Assembly (NCBI GenBank): GCA_037576215.1
Contig: JBANDB010000006.1
Span: forward strand, 5,642,001-5,706,000
DNA length: 64,000 bases
Direction of reading: 5' to 3'
From: Armillaria gallica
Taxonomy: Eukaryota; Basidiomycota; Agaricomycetes; Agaricales; Physalacriaceae
Below the pieces are notes generated by a model, which worked only from the letters and a program-made list of their open reading frames with translations, made no database searches and was not told the DNA's origin. Below, piece after piece: positions 12,937-24,530 of this stretch. Position 1 is the stretch's first letter. Each line of letters starts with the position of its first letter. The position numbers and the translations under genes are program-made.

Positions 12937-14192
12937 CCGATGTCAAGTGCATCGATATCTGCCGCTGTCCGTATCTGAAGTCACGATCGGGAATGCTATC
13001 GTCGCATTATGTTCCTAGGGTGATACATTGGTGGGTCGGGGCACTGGGAAGGAGGAAATATCAAAGATCCAGTCCATGACGCCGACAGTGGAGCATCGTA
13101 CTGTCACCAATGTATTTGTAGACAAGGAATCATAAAGTACCTTGAACTAGGCGCTGGAACATGACCAGATGGGCGCATTGAAGCGTTAAATGTTGTGGTG
13201 AAAGCATGGCAACGACTGGAGGATGTTGCAAAGGACACCTTGAACACGGTTTAAGAATCGTGGGAGGGATATCAGTCATGTCTGTGACAACAGGCACATT
13301 TTGGTGTAGCGAGGATCGACAGGTTCAATGTGCCCATAAATGGATCGGTATTACCAGCTGACGCTACTGGCATTTGGAACCTCCATGGAACGAACATCAG
13401 TCAGGCCCTGTTGATGTTCGGTGAGTAGAATATTCGAAATAGAGATATGACCGCATACAGTGGATCTGGACAACGTCGAAATTGAGCACAGACTTGTTCG
13501 AATCGACGATTGAGTCGCATGACTAACGTTTCCAGAAGAGAGACTCGGAGTGAAGAGAAAATGCTCTAGGCTAGACCAATAAAGCCATGATGAGCAAGGC
13601 GGACTTCACCGCACCATGAGCATGAGCAGCTTACCACATGTACGTTGTACCCCCACTTCCTACAACAAACGCGATTGAAGGACCTTGGTGGAACAGTCCC
13701 TGGATAAGATAACAGCATGGCGTCCTCAGTGAGAGTGTATACGCCTGTGAAGCGGAATCGCCAACTAAACGTTCCCCTCTTTCCCGGACGGTGTTGACTG
13801 ATGCGGAATAATGACAAGGATATGTAGAACGGCAATTTGGAAAAGAAACGGCATCTCTGGATATCAGCGATAGTCTGAGTGGTCGCAAGGTAGGCTTATC
13901 GCGGAAGATCGAATGCATATATCTGGGTATCGATGAGTATGAGAGGCATCGAGAAGTAAAGGGCAAGCGTACTGGACAAATTTTCGGTCAGGAGGCATCG
14001 CCTCGTTCCTCTACTCGGCTCCGTCGCTTCGACCGTTGAATGCTGGACGTAATGCATATGGTAGGTGACGCGACGAGACCCTGCATAACAAAAAAAAGGT
14101 TCGATAATCCGTCGTAAGGGTGCGCGTTTGGCCATACGGACTCCGAGTCAGTTCTCGGCCGCTCAGCATATCAAGCCAAAAGAATGACAACT

Positions 14193-14567
14193 CTACACAG
14201 ATCTATGAGCGTACAATCCAAGAAGGAGAAAATCACGACACACAAAAGTTTCGTTCACTCTAACACTATCGCTTGCCACCATAAAATTTTGAGCCAGAGT
14301 AACTGCATAACCTAAGCTCAGACGTCCGTGTCGCACTTTGATAAAGAAGCGATATGAATCGCTATTTCGCGCATTATATAGGAACGGACGTACTTGAAAA
14401 ACCTGCGAGTCTGCAACTAAATCTTGGAGTGTTGTCGTAAACCTAACGCGTCGCCCGTCTGATGCAAGAATATGGTAAGCAATTATTGCACCCGACAACG
14501 CATGCACATACAAAGGGGAAGGTGGTTCAAAGAATGGGCGGATGGACGTTATATTATTTGATAGCAA
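14193..14567 (-). other. 124-codon frame open in both duplication copies
   Basis: The frame is kept in copy B at 63503-63868 with a different first exon-like end. The shared region of about 100 codons shows several differences, nearly all amino-acid changing (for example G/C, F/S, N/Y, R/H), which argues against purifying selection. No motif is recognised. It is recorded because it is one of few frames surviving in both copies. Confidence 0.15.
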
Positions 14568-14662
14568 TAATTGCTTGATGAAAATCGAGCTGAGATCGAT
14601 ATTGAGTTTCCCATTCTACAAATATTTATCAGTTTTACACATCTTTTTAAAAGTTAACGCAC

Positions 14663-15221
14663 CATACGATCCTAAACTGACCAAGTTCGAATATCCAGAG
14701 TATCTCCAGAAACCTCCAGTGATACGCTTCCTCCCAAGGAAGCGAGTACCCGTTTTGAAATAGCCTTGATATCTTGAGGATTGCGGTATCAGGATCAGGC
14801 GAGGCAATAGAACCGTGGAACGAGGGGACGCGGGGTACGGTAACGAGGATCATGGTGCACAGAGACAACGGCGACGAGAACCAAGAACTGAATTGGACCA
14901 TGCCGACATCGGCAATGTCGGCAATAAGCGGCACGACTCGCCCGACTGTGAACTTGAACATGGAGGCAACATATATAAAGGTAGAATTGCGGTGGCCCGC
15001 CGAATATAGTCGAATGGAGTTCTCGGATGAATTCTACTTGTATTTTACGAAAGTAATGTATCAAGAATTTACAGCCGGGATGATGGTTCGGCAACGGCCG
15101 TCGGCCCCTTAGGCCTTACCTGAGCACACAGAAATCTCTGACCACCATCCACATCCTCTAGAGTTTAGCCTTATCCCAAAATTTCATTAAATCATAGAAG
15201 CTCCCACCACCGCTGCTCCTC
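14663..15221. other. Spacer upstream of the F-box gene
   Basis: Open frames on both strands overlap here (14774-15112 plus; 14647-14961 minus), with no recognised domain and no convincing splice structure. The segment holds the likely promoter of the F-box/LRR gene that starts at 15222. No core element can be pointed to with confidence. Confidence 0.3.
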
Positions 15222-15791
15222 ATGCTGCAGGCGGAGCTCCCTGAAGCAATTAGCAAATACGTATGCGACCCTCCCAACTAGGAACCTATGCATTTCGTGA
15301 CTCTTTTCAGCTTTGTGTCGACGACCTCAAAAATTTCCGGGCATGTTGTAAACGAATGAAAGATGCATCCACTGCGGTTTTATTTCTCGTCTTGTAGTTG
15401 ACGTGGTCAGTCGAGGATATCGAGCAACAGTCGAAATGCTTCAAGCTCTGGCCAGTGCGCATCCTGCAGCCACTCATGTCCGTCATCTCAAGATACTATC
15501 ATTGAGCGACCAGTGCACCGCGTACGCAAAGGAATACGCCGACTTTGATCTGAAGCCTCGTCAAGAGTGTCTGACTCGTATCTCACCTTCCGAGACGGCG
15601 ATGTTCAAGCGAGCATTGCAAACTGCATTGCCTCTTGCCATGGCTGGTCTAAGAAGTTTGAATTCTCTGACGTGAGTATTTGTATCTTTACCTTAGTTTC
15701 GAGATTAAATGGCAATTAGAATATATACTTGTGGTCAAGACCCACGATGGGCTGTTAACGTCCTTATCAACTTCGCTGTTACCCATACAGG
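15222..15791 (+). pseudogene. F-box/LRR gene, 5' part (cut by a Ty3/gypsy insertion)
   Basis: Exon 1 is 15222-15260 (MLQAELPEAISKY, an F-box-like start). A 50-nt intron 15261-15310 (GTATGC...TTTTCAG) follows. Exon 2 is 15311-15671 with the F-box-like DDLKNFRACCKRM followed by DASTAVLF, then HPAATHVRHLKILSL. A 48-nt intron 15672-15719 comes next, and exon 3 starts at 15720. Within exon 2 the frame slips by one base near 15395, putting a TAG in the first frame; this is a lesion or a misread splice. Exon 3 is cut at 15791 by the retrotransposon and resumes in frame at 42811. F-box proteins are substrate adaptors of SCF ubiquitin ligases; that role is family knowledge and was not shown here. Confidence 0.7.
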
Positions 15792-16045
15792 TGTAACCTC
15801 GCTCTGTGTAGGAGCGAGACCACTAAAGGCGGTCACACAGGAAGATACGAGGAACAACGTGTATTGAGAAAGCGAAGAGGAATGTAGTCGGCTACGTAGC
15901 GGGAGTGGGAGGATGGTGGTGGTCAGAGGATAAGGAAGGAACGTACGAACATGGCTATATGTGTGAGTACGTGACGTCTAGTAAACTACAACGCGATCGG
16001 AGTGATGATGTGAGTAATGTACGCGTAGTAAGCAGCATGCTTACA
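15792..16045 (-). repeat. Ty3/gypsy 3' LTR
   Basis: 254 bp, beginning TGTAACCTCG and ending GCATGCTTACA. It differs from the 5' LTR at about 10 positions, all transitions. At 9 of them this copy keeps CpG where the other has TpG or CpA. A polypurine tract (minus-strand GGGGGAGAG) abuts it at 16046. Confidence 0.95.
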
Positions 16046-16162
16046 CTCTCCCCCAGTCAGAAGAAAACCCAGTGTCCATAGAAAGGAATAAGAGAAAAAA
16101 AAGGGGAGCAACATCAACCTGCGGGTGCATCAAAACCCAGTGGGAAAAAGCTACCGCGCGAA

Positions 16163-16929
16163 CTAGTCCATGCCATTGTCCTTCTGCCAAACGTCGAGAG
16201 CTTCGCAGTCGTCGGGTGAACTGCCAGCGAGCCAGCGATCAGCTTCGGGTCCTTCACCGCGCCAGCGTACAAGGTATTGATATCCTCGGCCTCTGCGGCG
16301 TTGGTCGATGATCCGGTCGATGTAGAATTCTTCGACGCCGTCGGTAGTGACGATAGGTCCTGGAGGTTGGTGTTCGCGCGAAGGGAATAGCGTAGGGTCG
16401 TTTTCGATAAATCGTTTCAATTCCGAGGAGTGGAAAGTGGGGAAAATATTAGGGGAGTTCGGCATTTCTATAGTATAAGATGAAAGTGCAGGGTTAGCAT
16501 GTATCACGATGTAGGGCCCATCAAAACGGGGCATGAACTTAGCGACACGGTTTTTATTGCCAGCCTTGAAATCTCTACGACGGTGGAAGGTGTTAAGCAT
16601 GACCTTGTCGCCCACTTCGAACTTGTAGTCCTTGGCTCGGTGTTTGTTGGCGTGATGTGCTTGGTTGACCTTCGCCTTGATGAGGTTGTCGTGGGCCTGT
16701 GCCATGTCGTTGGCCAGTCGTTCGATCACCTTGGCTGCGTCCAAAGTCGCCTGGGAGCCGTCGACAAGTTGAGCCGGTACAAATGGGGGTAAGATCCTGG
16801 GTGAGCGACCCATCCGAAGTTGGAATCCTGAAAATCCAGTGGAGGCATTAACTGTATTCATGATATTGAATCGAATCAAGGGCATGGCGCGAACCCAGCC
16901 CTTCTGGTTCACTCGATATGGTATTGTAC
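16163..16929 (-). pseudogene. Ty3/gypsy integrase C-terminal region and chromodomain
   Basis: The frame from 16912 encodes the end of an integrase core (NQKGWVRAMPLIRF, ASTGFSGFQLRMGRSPR), a basic/aromatic linker (GDKVMLNTFHRRRDF) and a C-terminal chromodomain (EEFYIDRIID...YLVRWRGEG...DRWLAGSS, about 16190-16350). Chromodomains of this type bind histone marks and direct integration into heterochromatin. One small frameshift lies near 16918, between VQYHIE and NQKGW. The upstream half of the integrase lies beyond the nested transposon at 20981-21866, and the frame joins perfectly if that insert and one TSD are removed. Confidence 0.9.
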
Positions 16930-16944
16930 TGCTTGATTAGTGAA

Positions 16945-17065
16945 AAGCACGGGTGCCCCGGGTTTTGCCGGGTTGCCGGGTCGGGTACCACACGGGTCGG
17001 GTACGGGTCAGCATGTGGCAACCCGGGGTGTACCCGGCTGACCCGTGATAACCCGTTGTATGGAA
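16945..17065 (+). repeat. Left subterminal CGGGT-rich repeats of the DNA transposon
   Basis: The pentamer CGGGT or its complement ACCCG occurs about ten times in about 120 bp. The matching array at the other end is 20835-20950. Clusters of short motifs next to the TIRs are typical transposase-binding regions; that role is inferred here. Confidence 0.75.
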
Positions 17066-17085
17066 TCACATCAACAAAAAGCCAC

Positions 17086-17171
17086 AAAGCAATTTGGCGT
17101 AGTGGTTAAAATGACTGCTTTGGTTTTATTTTGCATCACGCAAGTCAGCGAGTTCAAGTCTCGCTTGCTGT
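17086..17171 (+). tRNA. tRNA-like sequence inside the DNA transposon (possible pseudo-tRNA)
   Basis: An A-box-like TGGCGTAGTGGTTA (17095-17108) and a B-box-like GAGTTCAAGTCTC (17150-17162) are correctly ordered. The T-arm folds perfectly (GCGAG/CTCGC around the 7-nt loop TTCAAGT). The flanking strands AAAGCAA and TTGCTGT pair in 6 of 7 positions as an acceptor stem, and TGACT...AGTCA can form an anticodon-arm stem holding a long, possibly intron-containing loop. The D-arm pairing is poor and I cannot assign an anticodon. It may be a tRNA-derived relic or a Pol III promoter captured by the element. Confidence 0.4.
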
Positions 17172-17333
17172 TACTGGGCGTCGGCAACTCCCGGTTCCGG
17201 ACCGTGAGCTGACTAAGCCGATTTTCGGCTATTTCGACGGCAAATTAAGGTCAATCGCTTCAACTCTTATTGATGGACTCTCCTATTGCCTTGTAAAGCT
17301 CCATACAAGTTTAAGTAATATAGCTACACTATT

Positions 17334-20262
17334 TTACCTAGAATAGAACTCCTCTTCACTGTCATACTGCCCATCAACATCAACATCTATGACCTCTTCT
17401 TGGCTGCTTTCAACTCTGGCCTCTGCTCTTTCATTGTCAGCCTCCACTGCCAAATTCTCTGCTGCTTCGTACTTAGCTATAGCTGTCTGGAGATGTTTGT
17501 ATCTAGATTCTCGATCACCTCTGCCTTTGGCACCTGATTTGGCTTTTGGAATGTCCAATCCTGAACCACTTTTTCCATTCTTTATATGCCAATCCAACTG
17601 CAAATCCAATGCTGCTACTGTAAGATACCCTTTTGCACCACGTCGGACTTGATATGCTTCCTCCAGTGCCTGAGAAGTCCGATAAGGATCACATCCATCA
17701 ACAGCTTCTTCTGCACATGCAATCCTGGCAGCACGAGTACGACCTTTGTCAGCATTCTGGGCAGCAACATCCTTCATATGCTGAGCCATTGTGTGTTTGA
17801 TAGCACGATTATGCCCAGAGCTGTCCTGCTCACGGATGAGTTTTCGTAATGCTTTGCGTTTCTCAGGTGTGAGGGACTTCAGGTAACTGGAAGCTCCATT
17901 TTTCTGGTACATTTGCAGAGCATTGAAATAATGTAAGGACATATTTGGCCGAATGCGAGCTGCCTGTCTCCAATTACCAAATGCACCTTCATTCAAGTCA
18001 TTTGTTGATTCCATCCAGGCACGTTCAATCTGCTCCAAAGTTGCGGTGTCAATTGCTCCCCCTGCCAAGAATTCAGAGGTGAATCTTTCCCAGGTGTCTA
18101 GTGCTCCAGTACAGAATGAAACCAGTAGCATAGATAGGTGAGGTAGCTGGGGCTTGCGCTGGAGGACAGCATATATAGCCTCTGGCATCTCCCACAGTTT
18201 TCCATCCAATGAGCCAGTTTCATATGACATGTCAGGGCCCAGGAGTAGATCGGGATCAGCAATGATTTTACGCAGGTGGGATTTTACTCTTTCATGCAGA
18301 GGGCCCAATTTAAGCACATTTGTCTCACTCCGAAGAGGGCCACGTATTTCACGCATATAGGGAACCCCAATGGCCTGGTAATAGAGTGTGATGACTGCAA
18401 ATTCATGTTGTGTTGGGTTATCCTCGCATCCATGTTTAACATTGCGCTCCATATGATTCAACATTCGACTCGCTTTGTTTTGTTCAACATAGGTCAAGAA
18501 TTGGAGAATAAGATCAAGATATGTGATAATTATTGCACATGCCTCAGCATGAGATTGGAAGCAGGTATTGCTTGTATCAGGGAAACTGAGTGTAAAACCC
18601 ATTTCGAGATCCCAAAAATATCGAAGTGTGTCTTGCTGACCACGCTTTCGGTCCTTGTGACGAAATACAGCCCCTGCAAGACTAGAGACCTTGATTGCCC
18701 CACCCTGTGTACGCTCTTCTGCATGTTTTGCAGCAGTGGTTCCTGCTCCAAGATCTGCAGCTGCTGCATTGTCCCGATTGTACATCTTGATTGGACCAGA
18801 AATACCATTCTCCTCCCACCATCTTGACATACGAGTGCATCCTCCCTTGAATGCATTCATCTCTTTGTGCATACAGCATCCAGCCCATATCAAGAGATCA
18901 ATATCCTTCTTCTGGCTGTCATCCAACATTTCAAATTCAGCTTCTCCCAGTTCAAAGGCAAATCTGCGAAAGGCTTCATCATAGTGTATTTTTCTTTGAT
19001 CCTGTGAAAGACCTTCCCAGCTTTCAATTCCACCTGCATTGATAATAGCCTCCTGTGACACCTTGAATAGAATATCAAGAAGCTCATGTGGTGTTGACTT
19101 GAGTATTGTTTCCTCCCCACGCTTCTCTCGTTCACATCTCTTCTTCCATGTCTGCAAAAGTCGAAACAGCTTCTTCTGGTCCTCCGCATGATCTGTATGC
19201 ATTCCAGTGACTGCAATCCAGAAATCTCGGGCATCTTCTTCATTCTGACAGTGAGGGCTACACTTATAAACACTGTACAGATCGTCAACCAGATCTACCC
19301 ATCCCTCGAGCTGAGTTTCGCTTGTATGGTTGACTGCCATTTGAATTCCAAGGAAAAACTGTGCCTTGTGGTTATTTTCATCAATAATGGTTGCATGGTG
19401 TGATTCTAAATTGTTGTTTTTGTGAGTGGTACCATCACCACTTAATGTTATCCCTGCAATGATGGATGAGTATAATTGTTTATTATACAGGCCATTAATA
19501 AGATTTACCTTTTGCATTTTTCATGCATTGAACAACTTGCATCTTTGCTGCAGCCCCTCCCTCCAGTACAATCCGCCTTGTACTCCGGTCTGAAACACTC
19601 CCTTCAATAGGAACTCCAAGGTGATTGGCCATCCTATTCAGAACGCTAAGAACCCGCTCAGGATTGACTCCATCTTCAGCAATAAGGCCATTGATTAATT
19701 CACGTGTATCATCAGGAATAACACCCTTGTCCTTCAGCTGGAGAGAAGGACCATCCATGATGGATTCTGCAAGGATATTTGACGTTGTAGTCATTATGGC
19801 ATTTGCAATGCGATTCGGAACCCGTTTGATCTTTGCCTTTAGATTGTGAAGCTGCTTCTTATCCTCAGCTCTCCCCTCTGCCTGATGAGCTATTTTAGAC
19901 ACCATAATTTCAGATTCCTTGGTTAGATGGGCAATCTCTTCCTCCAACTCTCCAATGTGTGCACCCTTCCTGCTCAAATCCTCTGCTTGCATCTCTATCC
20001 TTTTCTGACTGCGTTTGAGCTTCTTCTGAAGACCATATAGTCGCCGCTGGTAGTTCTCAGCACGTTTACGTGCCTGGGAAAGTTCTGTCAGGTCCAACGG
20101 AGCTATATTCTCCTTTCCTGATGGCACGGGTCCATCTGCATCTGTTGATATTTCATCAGAAGTGTGATGGGCAGCGTTGATCTTTGCAAATTGATATTTT
20201 TGCTGTGCGGATCGCCGTTTTGTGGTACCGGAATACCTTATAGAGTTAGAACGACGCCCCAT
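17334..20262 (-). CDS. Transposase-like protein, 957 residues, unclassified family
   Basis: There are two exons, 20262-19509 and 19453-17334, joined by a 55-nt intron (GTAAAT...TTGCAG) in phase 1; the joined frame is 957 codons with no stop. The N-terminal third is charged and strongly helical (a long coiled coil over about residues 60-140). The rest contains GDGTTHK near residue 260, WAGCCMHKEMN in the middle and ESTNDLNEGAFGNW later. This pattern is compatible with an RNase H-fold D..(H/D)..E catalytic set, though that is my inference. The C-terminus is acidic. It is the only gene between the transposon ends and is intact, unlike the gypsy around it. I do not recognise a named transposase superfamily. 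It lacks the KDZ signatures seen at 34-37 kb. Confidence 0.8.
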
Positions 20263-20834
20263 GAGGTGTTCCGTATGCTGGAAAGATGTGCAAAGGTGTG
20301 AAAAGTGGTGTGACGCGTTTGTTTGGTTCTGTTTGCAGTGCCTTCGGACTGCTCATCCAAATGCACCTCGTACAAGCTTCCACATTGCTTGTATCGCTTC
20401 GAAAAAATTACAGGATATCATTTTGAAATTAAATACATGTATTCTTTGAGGCACATTTTTTTTAAAAGCACTTTTAATGCCATAAATGCACTGAAACTAT
20501 GCTTATACAGGGCCTAAAAAATAAAGTGCTTCGGAGAATACATGTAAAATTATCTTCAGAGTAAAAGACTCCTGCAAAAGTAGTCGTGAATCTTCCTCCC
20601 TCGAGCTGCAGTAGGTGCATCCATGAAACTGGTATATTTCGGGCCCTGATCGGGATCGCTCGGAAGCCCAATTTAGACGGGAGTTGCCGACGCCCACTGT
20701 TACTTCATCATGATGTCATCTCCGGTTGCGAGATTAGTTTACAACCGGAAATGAGGTCATAGTTTAGTATGTCTGTCTTAAATAATATTGTTTATTTCAT
20801 AATATAATTATAATTTAAAAATTCCTCATTTGAA

Positions 20835-20950
20835 TACCCGGCAACCCGGCAACCCGTGAAAAATACCTGCAACCCAGCTGGAACCCGTACCCGTTGCTCC
20901 GGGTTATTACCCTTGCGGGTATGGGTATGGGTTGGCTTTCTGAACCCGGG
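20835..20950 (-). repeat. Right subterminal ACCCG-rich repeats of the DNA transposon
   Basis: The repeats ACCCGGCA, ACCCGTG and ACCCGTACCCG mirror the left array at 16945-17065. The AT-rich stretch 20765-20835 separates them from the inner inverted block. Confidence 0.7.
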
Positions 20951-20980
20951 GGTTTACCTGGGCTATTCACTATGCTTGAT

Positions 20981-22547
20981 TCACGGTCTTGTTGGATTGC
21001 TCAGATGCGCCATCAGTTTCAGGATGATATGAGGAGGATAGGTTTAGGTGTACGCCTGTAAGCTTGTGTAGGGCACACCAGAATTTCGAGATAAACAATT
21101 TGTCTCTGTCAGATATGATGTCAGTTGGTAGTCCATTTTCACAATACCAATTATTGAAGAAAATCGTTGCTAATTTTTCCGCAGTGATATCTGTGCATGT
21201 AGGAATGAGTCTGACATCTGACCCCAGTCAGTCGGTAATTGTGAGAAGGCAATTGTATCCTTCATCTTCAGGTAAAGGACCTATGAAGTCCATAACAATA
21301 CTGTTTCCACATTGGTCTGGGATTGGGAGAGGATGCAGAGGGCTGGCAGGCTTCGTGGTACTAGATTTGTTGCGCTGGCAAGGTACACAGCCTGGAATGA
21401 ATGATTGTTCTAGGTCGTGCCGCATGTTCGGCCAGTAAAAGGAATCTCTTAAGATGGCATATGATTTATCAGCTCCAAAATGGCCCAAGGTCTCATGTGC
21501 AAGACAGAAAAGATCTTCACGTATAGAACCAACTCGTGGAACTAGTAGTCGGTCTCCAATGTACCAAAGATCATTTATTTCTTTTACTTCGGGGAGGATT
21601 GTTTCGCCTGAGATGAACTTTGCACAAAAATCGTCATTGGCATATCCCACACGGATTGTGTCAAGCATCTTTGAATCTGTGGATATCGATAGGGTAGCAT
21701 TTATCGAATTAGTTGTGTTCTGGGCTAACCAGTCTTTCCAAGATGAGATTTCCTCTGGATCAGAGTCGGTGACAGGAGAGTCATCAGGAGGTAGGCATGA
21801 AAGGGCATCTGCGACACAATTGTCTTCCCCCTTGATGTAACTGATGGTCATCTCGAATTGCGACATGACTTCTAGCCATCGGGCCTGTCTGCGTGAGAGG
21901 TCTTTCTATCCTTCGAAATTTTCTAAGGTATGGTGATCTGTGAATACTTCAACATGAGAGCCCAGTAGGTCAGATCTCCATTTCTTAAGTCCATGGATGA
22001 TAGCCAGCAGTTCTTTCTCGTGTACAGGGTAGTTGAGCTGGGCTCCAGTGAGCTGCATTGAGTTGTAAGCCACAGGTCATGCAGTCTCTCAGGTCAGTCC
22101 CCAAGATAAGACTGCTCCTGTGCGGAAATCACTGGCATCACAAGTAAGGAATATTTTATTGTCTCCAGGGTTCGTGTGATCGATAACCGTGAGGCAAGCA
22201 CTCTTCGATACGAGCTCCTTGATGCTATCGAAAGCAATCTGATGTTGTTCTGTCCATGTCGGGAACTTCTTTTCAGCGATATCAATTGTAAGCGGGGAAA
22301 GAATTCGAGTGTGGTCTGCTAGATTCAGGAGGAAAGACGCGAGGTATCTTGTCAGACCAAGGAATTGCCTTACATGAGAGGCCATCATAGGTTGAGGCCA
22401 CTCTCTGATTTGGCTGACCTTCATCTCATCAACCTTGATACCTCGTCGCGATATGTGATGTCCCAAGAAACTCAATTCCAGTAGGAAAAACTCGGACTTC
22501 TTTGGGTTGCAATATAGAGCATCAGCATGAAGTGCATCAAGGACCTG
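20981..22547 (-). pseudogene. Ty3/gypsy RT end, RNase H and integrase core
   Basis: Read from 22547 downward this encodes the RT connection (ELSFLGHHISRRGI), the RNase H domain (TCDASDF, ELLAIIHGLKKW, FTDHHTLENF) and an integrase with IVMDFIGPLPED, DIISDRDKLF and HPETDGASEQSNKTV. The frame is constant but carries stops at 22089-22091, 22077-22079, 21906-21908 and 21228-21230. Their contexts suggest lost W, R, Q and R codons (TGG, CGA, CAG, CGA), each one transition away. The integrase continues at 16929 on the far side of the nested transposon. Confidence 0.9.
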
Positions 22548-24525
22548 TCATACATGGAGCATGTGTTCTTCTACCGAATCAGACCATATGATGATATCAT
22601 CAAGATATATGTGGCATATTTTCCTGATGAGGTGTCGTAGTGCATGATTCACTCGGCGTTGATGAATTGCTGGTGCATTCTTCATGCCTTGCAGCATCAC
22701 CAGCCATTCATATAATCCAAAAGGTGTGTTCACTGCTGTGTATGGAATACTGGCTTCATCCATTCTGGTATGAAAAAAACTGTCTGTCATGTCAAGTTTG
22801 CTCCAAATCTTGTCCCGACCAGCGTCTGCAAGGATATCATCAATGCGAGGAAGGGGATATTTATCAGAAACCATATTTGCATTTAAGGCTCTGAAGTCGT
22901 TCACCCAACGAGGAAGTACTGTTTTATCTGTCTTCGGTATCAGGAAGGATGGTGACGAGTACGAGGATGATGATGGGCATATTCGTCCTGCATCAACATT
23001 CTTTTCGATTAGCATCTGCCATGCTTCTCGGAATTTACATGGGCAGGAATAGGATCGGGATGTGATAACTTTGTCTGCGTTTTTCAGTTTGATTTTACAA
23101 GTGGTATGTGTTGGGAGCGTCTCAGCATGCGGTAGAGGTTGGAAAACATCTTTATACTCTTCTTTGATCTCATTGTGTAAGGATTTCAAGCAGTCGAGGA
23201 ATGCCAAATGTTCTATATTTGTTCGAAGTGCAGCAATGACATCGGAATTACAAAGGCGTTCATACTCAGGATCAACTAGAACAGCAAAAGAAGTTTCGTC
23301 TGTAGACAGGTGGTAAAAGGGAAGGGCACGGGAATCCACACGGTTAACCCGTGCTGTCTGCGAATGTATTGTAGCGAAAGGAACTGGTGTGTTACAGGGA
23401 ACTGGTAAAGTAGGATGTAGAAGATCGAAATTGGCCTGTTTGGCAATTATAGTATGTGCATGGTGGTCTATAACAATCTGATTTGCTGCGAGAAAAGGTA
23501 GTCTGAGAATTATATCAGAACATAAGCCGGGGGCAATGATAGCACGAACAGTGCATGAGGACCAAGCTGCGGAAATATCATGGGGTTTTAACTTGACCCA
23601 TTCAGTTAACTTGCATGCAGGTGACGGAGAATCAGATATGGCAACACCAATCTCTATAGGTTCAGGTAACAGGCGATGTTTCAAATGCAGGCGATCAACA
23701 AGTTGCGGGCGTATGAGGACTAGGTGGGCCCCATCGTCTACTAAAGCAGTGATATTAGCACGAGGTTCCAAAGCACCAGGGTCATGATTATCAATCGCGC
23801 AATGCCATAAAAGGTGGGGAACTGCAAAAGGGATGGGAGGTGGTTTACTCACGATTTTAGAGTCGACGGACAGGTTTGCATCAGCTTCAGTTCCATCAGC
23901 ATTGGTAGCTTCCAGTACACCAGATGCGTTCACAGGGACCGCCGCCGCAACAGGCCAGGCTGTGGTAGCAAGGACTTGTACTGCTGCAGCAGGGGCAGGA
24001 GCAATTGGAGCAGCAGCCGGAGTCTGGGATGAGGAGGATGCAGCATTGTTCATGACAACAGCGATCGTGAAAAGGGGAATTCCTTTGGCCTTGTCTGCAC
24101 GACGACGGACGACCCACTCTGGGGTACGACATTCATAACTGGATGCAGAGGGAGGTTTGCCCTTGCATTTTCCATATCCTTGTTCTTCTTTGGGTATGTC
24201 AATGTCACAGCATGCGAAACAGCCATCGTTCACTGCGAGGACTGCGCGTTCATCTGTTTCAAGGCGACTCTGGTACTTGTAAGTGAAGGGGGTGTTTGAT
24301 GACGATGCAGAGGTAGGCGCTGAGTTCCCTCGGTGCGGTGGGTAGTGGTAGTCATTGCATGCTGGTTGGGTATTTGAGCTATCAGACGTAGGTGCAGTGG
24401 TGGTAGACTGGTAGTAGCAGAGGACATCTCCGTGGTGCTTAGATGCAGGCATTTGTTACGTGTCGCCATCGTAGCTTCAACTAGGTCTTCAAGTTCCTTG
24501 CGCTTGCAATGTAATTTATCGTCCT
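22548..24525 (-). pseudogene. Ty3/gypsy gag C-terminus, protease and reverse transcriptase
   Basis: From the copia insertion site (24525) the gag frame continues for about 100 codons, then a frameshift (between about 24450 and 24240) joins it to the long frame ending at 22548. That frame holds a Cys-rich DGCFACC, an alanine-rich linker, an aspartic-protease-like ALVDDGAHLVLIRP, and an RT with PSFLIPKTDKT, WVNDFRALN, SKLDMTDSFFHTR and the catalytic YLDDIIIWSDS. It ends at a TGA (22548-22550) in a context that suggests an ancestral CGA. The RT continues directly beyond it in the same frame. Confidence 0.9.
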
Positions 24526-24530
24526 GTACC

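Larger units (their letters stand above)
1455..14662 (+). repeat. Segmental duplication, copy A (direct repeat of 47341-64000)
   Basis: From about 1455 (aagtttctccagcctgcaac) the sequence runs collinear with 47341 onward (aagtttctttagcctgcaac). It continues through the NLR gene and the GC-richer flank to at least 14662, where the partner copy reaches the window edge. The main differences are these: copy B carries a Tc1/mariner element and a MITE at its left end, has 14 rather than 3 TPR units, and lacks about 1.8 kb equivalent to roughly 8317-10105. Both copies have the same orientation. The right border is not visible. Confidence 0.9.
16938..20972. mobile_element. 4.0-kb DNA transposon with 8-bp TSD (hAT-like ends, unclassified transposase)
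   Basis: The element is flanked by the direct 8-mer TGCTTGAT (16930-16937 and 20973-20980). Its ends are inverted: TAGTGAAAAGC on the left, TAGTGAATAGC reading in from the right. Both subterminal regions are packed with CGGGT/ACCCG motifs, and a second inverted block (GGGCGTCGGCAACTCCCG) occurs near 17178 and 20680. The 8-bp TSD and YARNG-like terminus resemble hAT elements, but its only gene does not look like a standard hAT transposase. It lies in the integrase region of the gypsy element, and excising it with one TSD restores that frame. Confidence 0.9.

Noticed and set aside
17389..19403. Plus-strand frames of 60-183 codons across 17389-19403
   Set aside because: They are antisense shadows of the 957-residue transposase-like gene.
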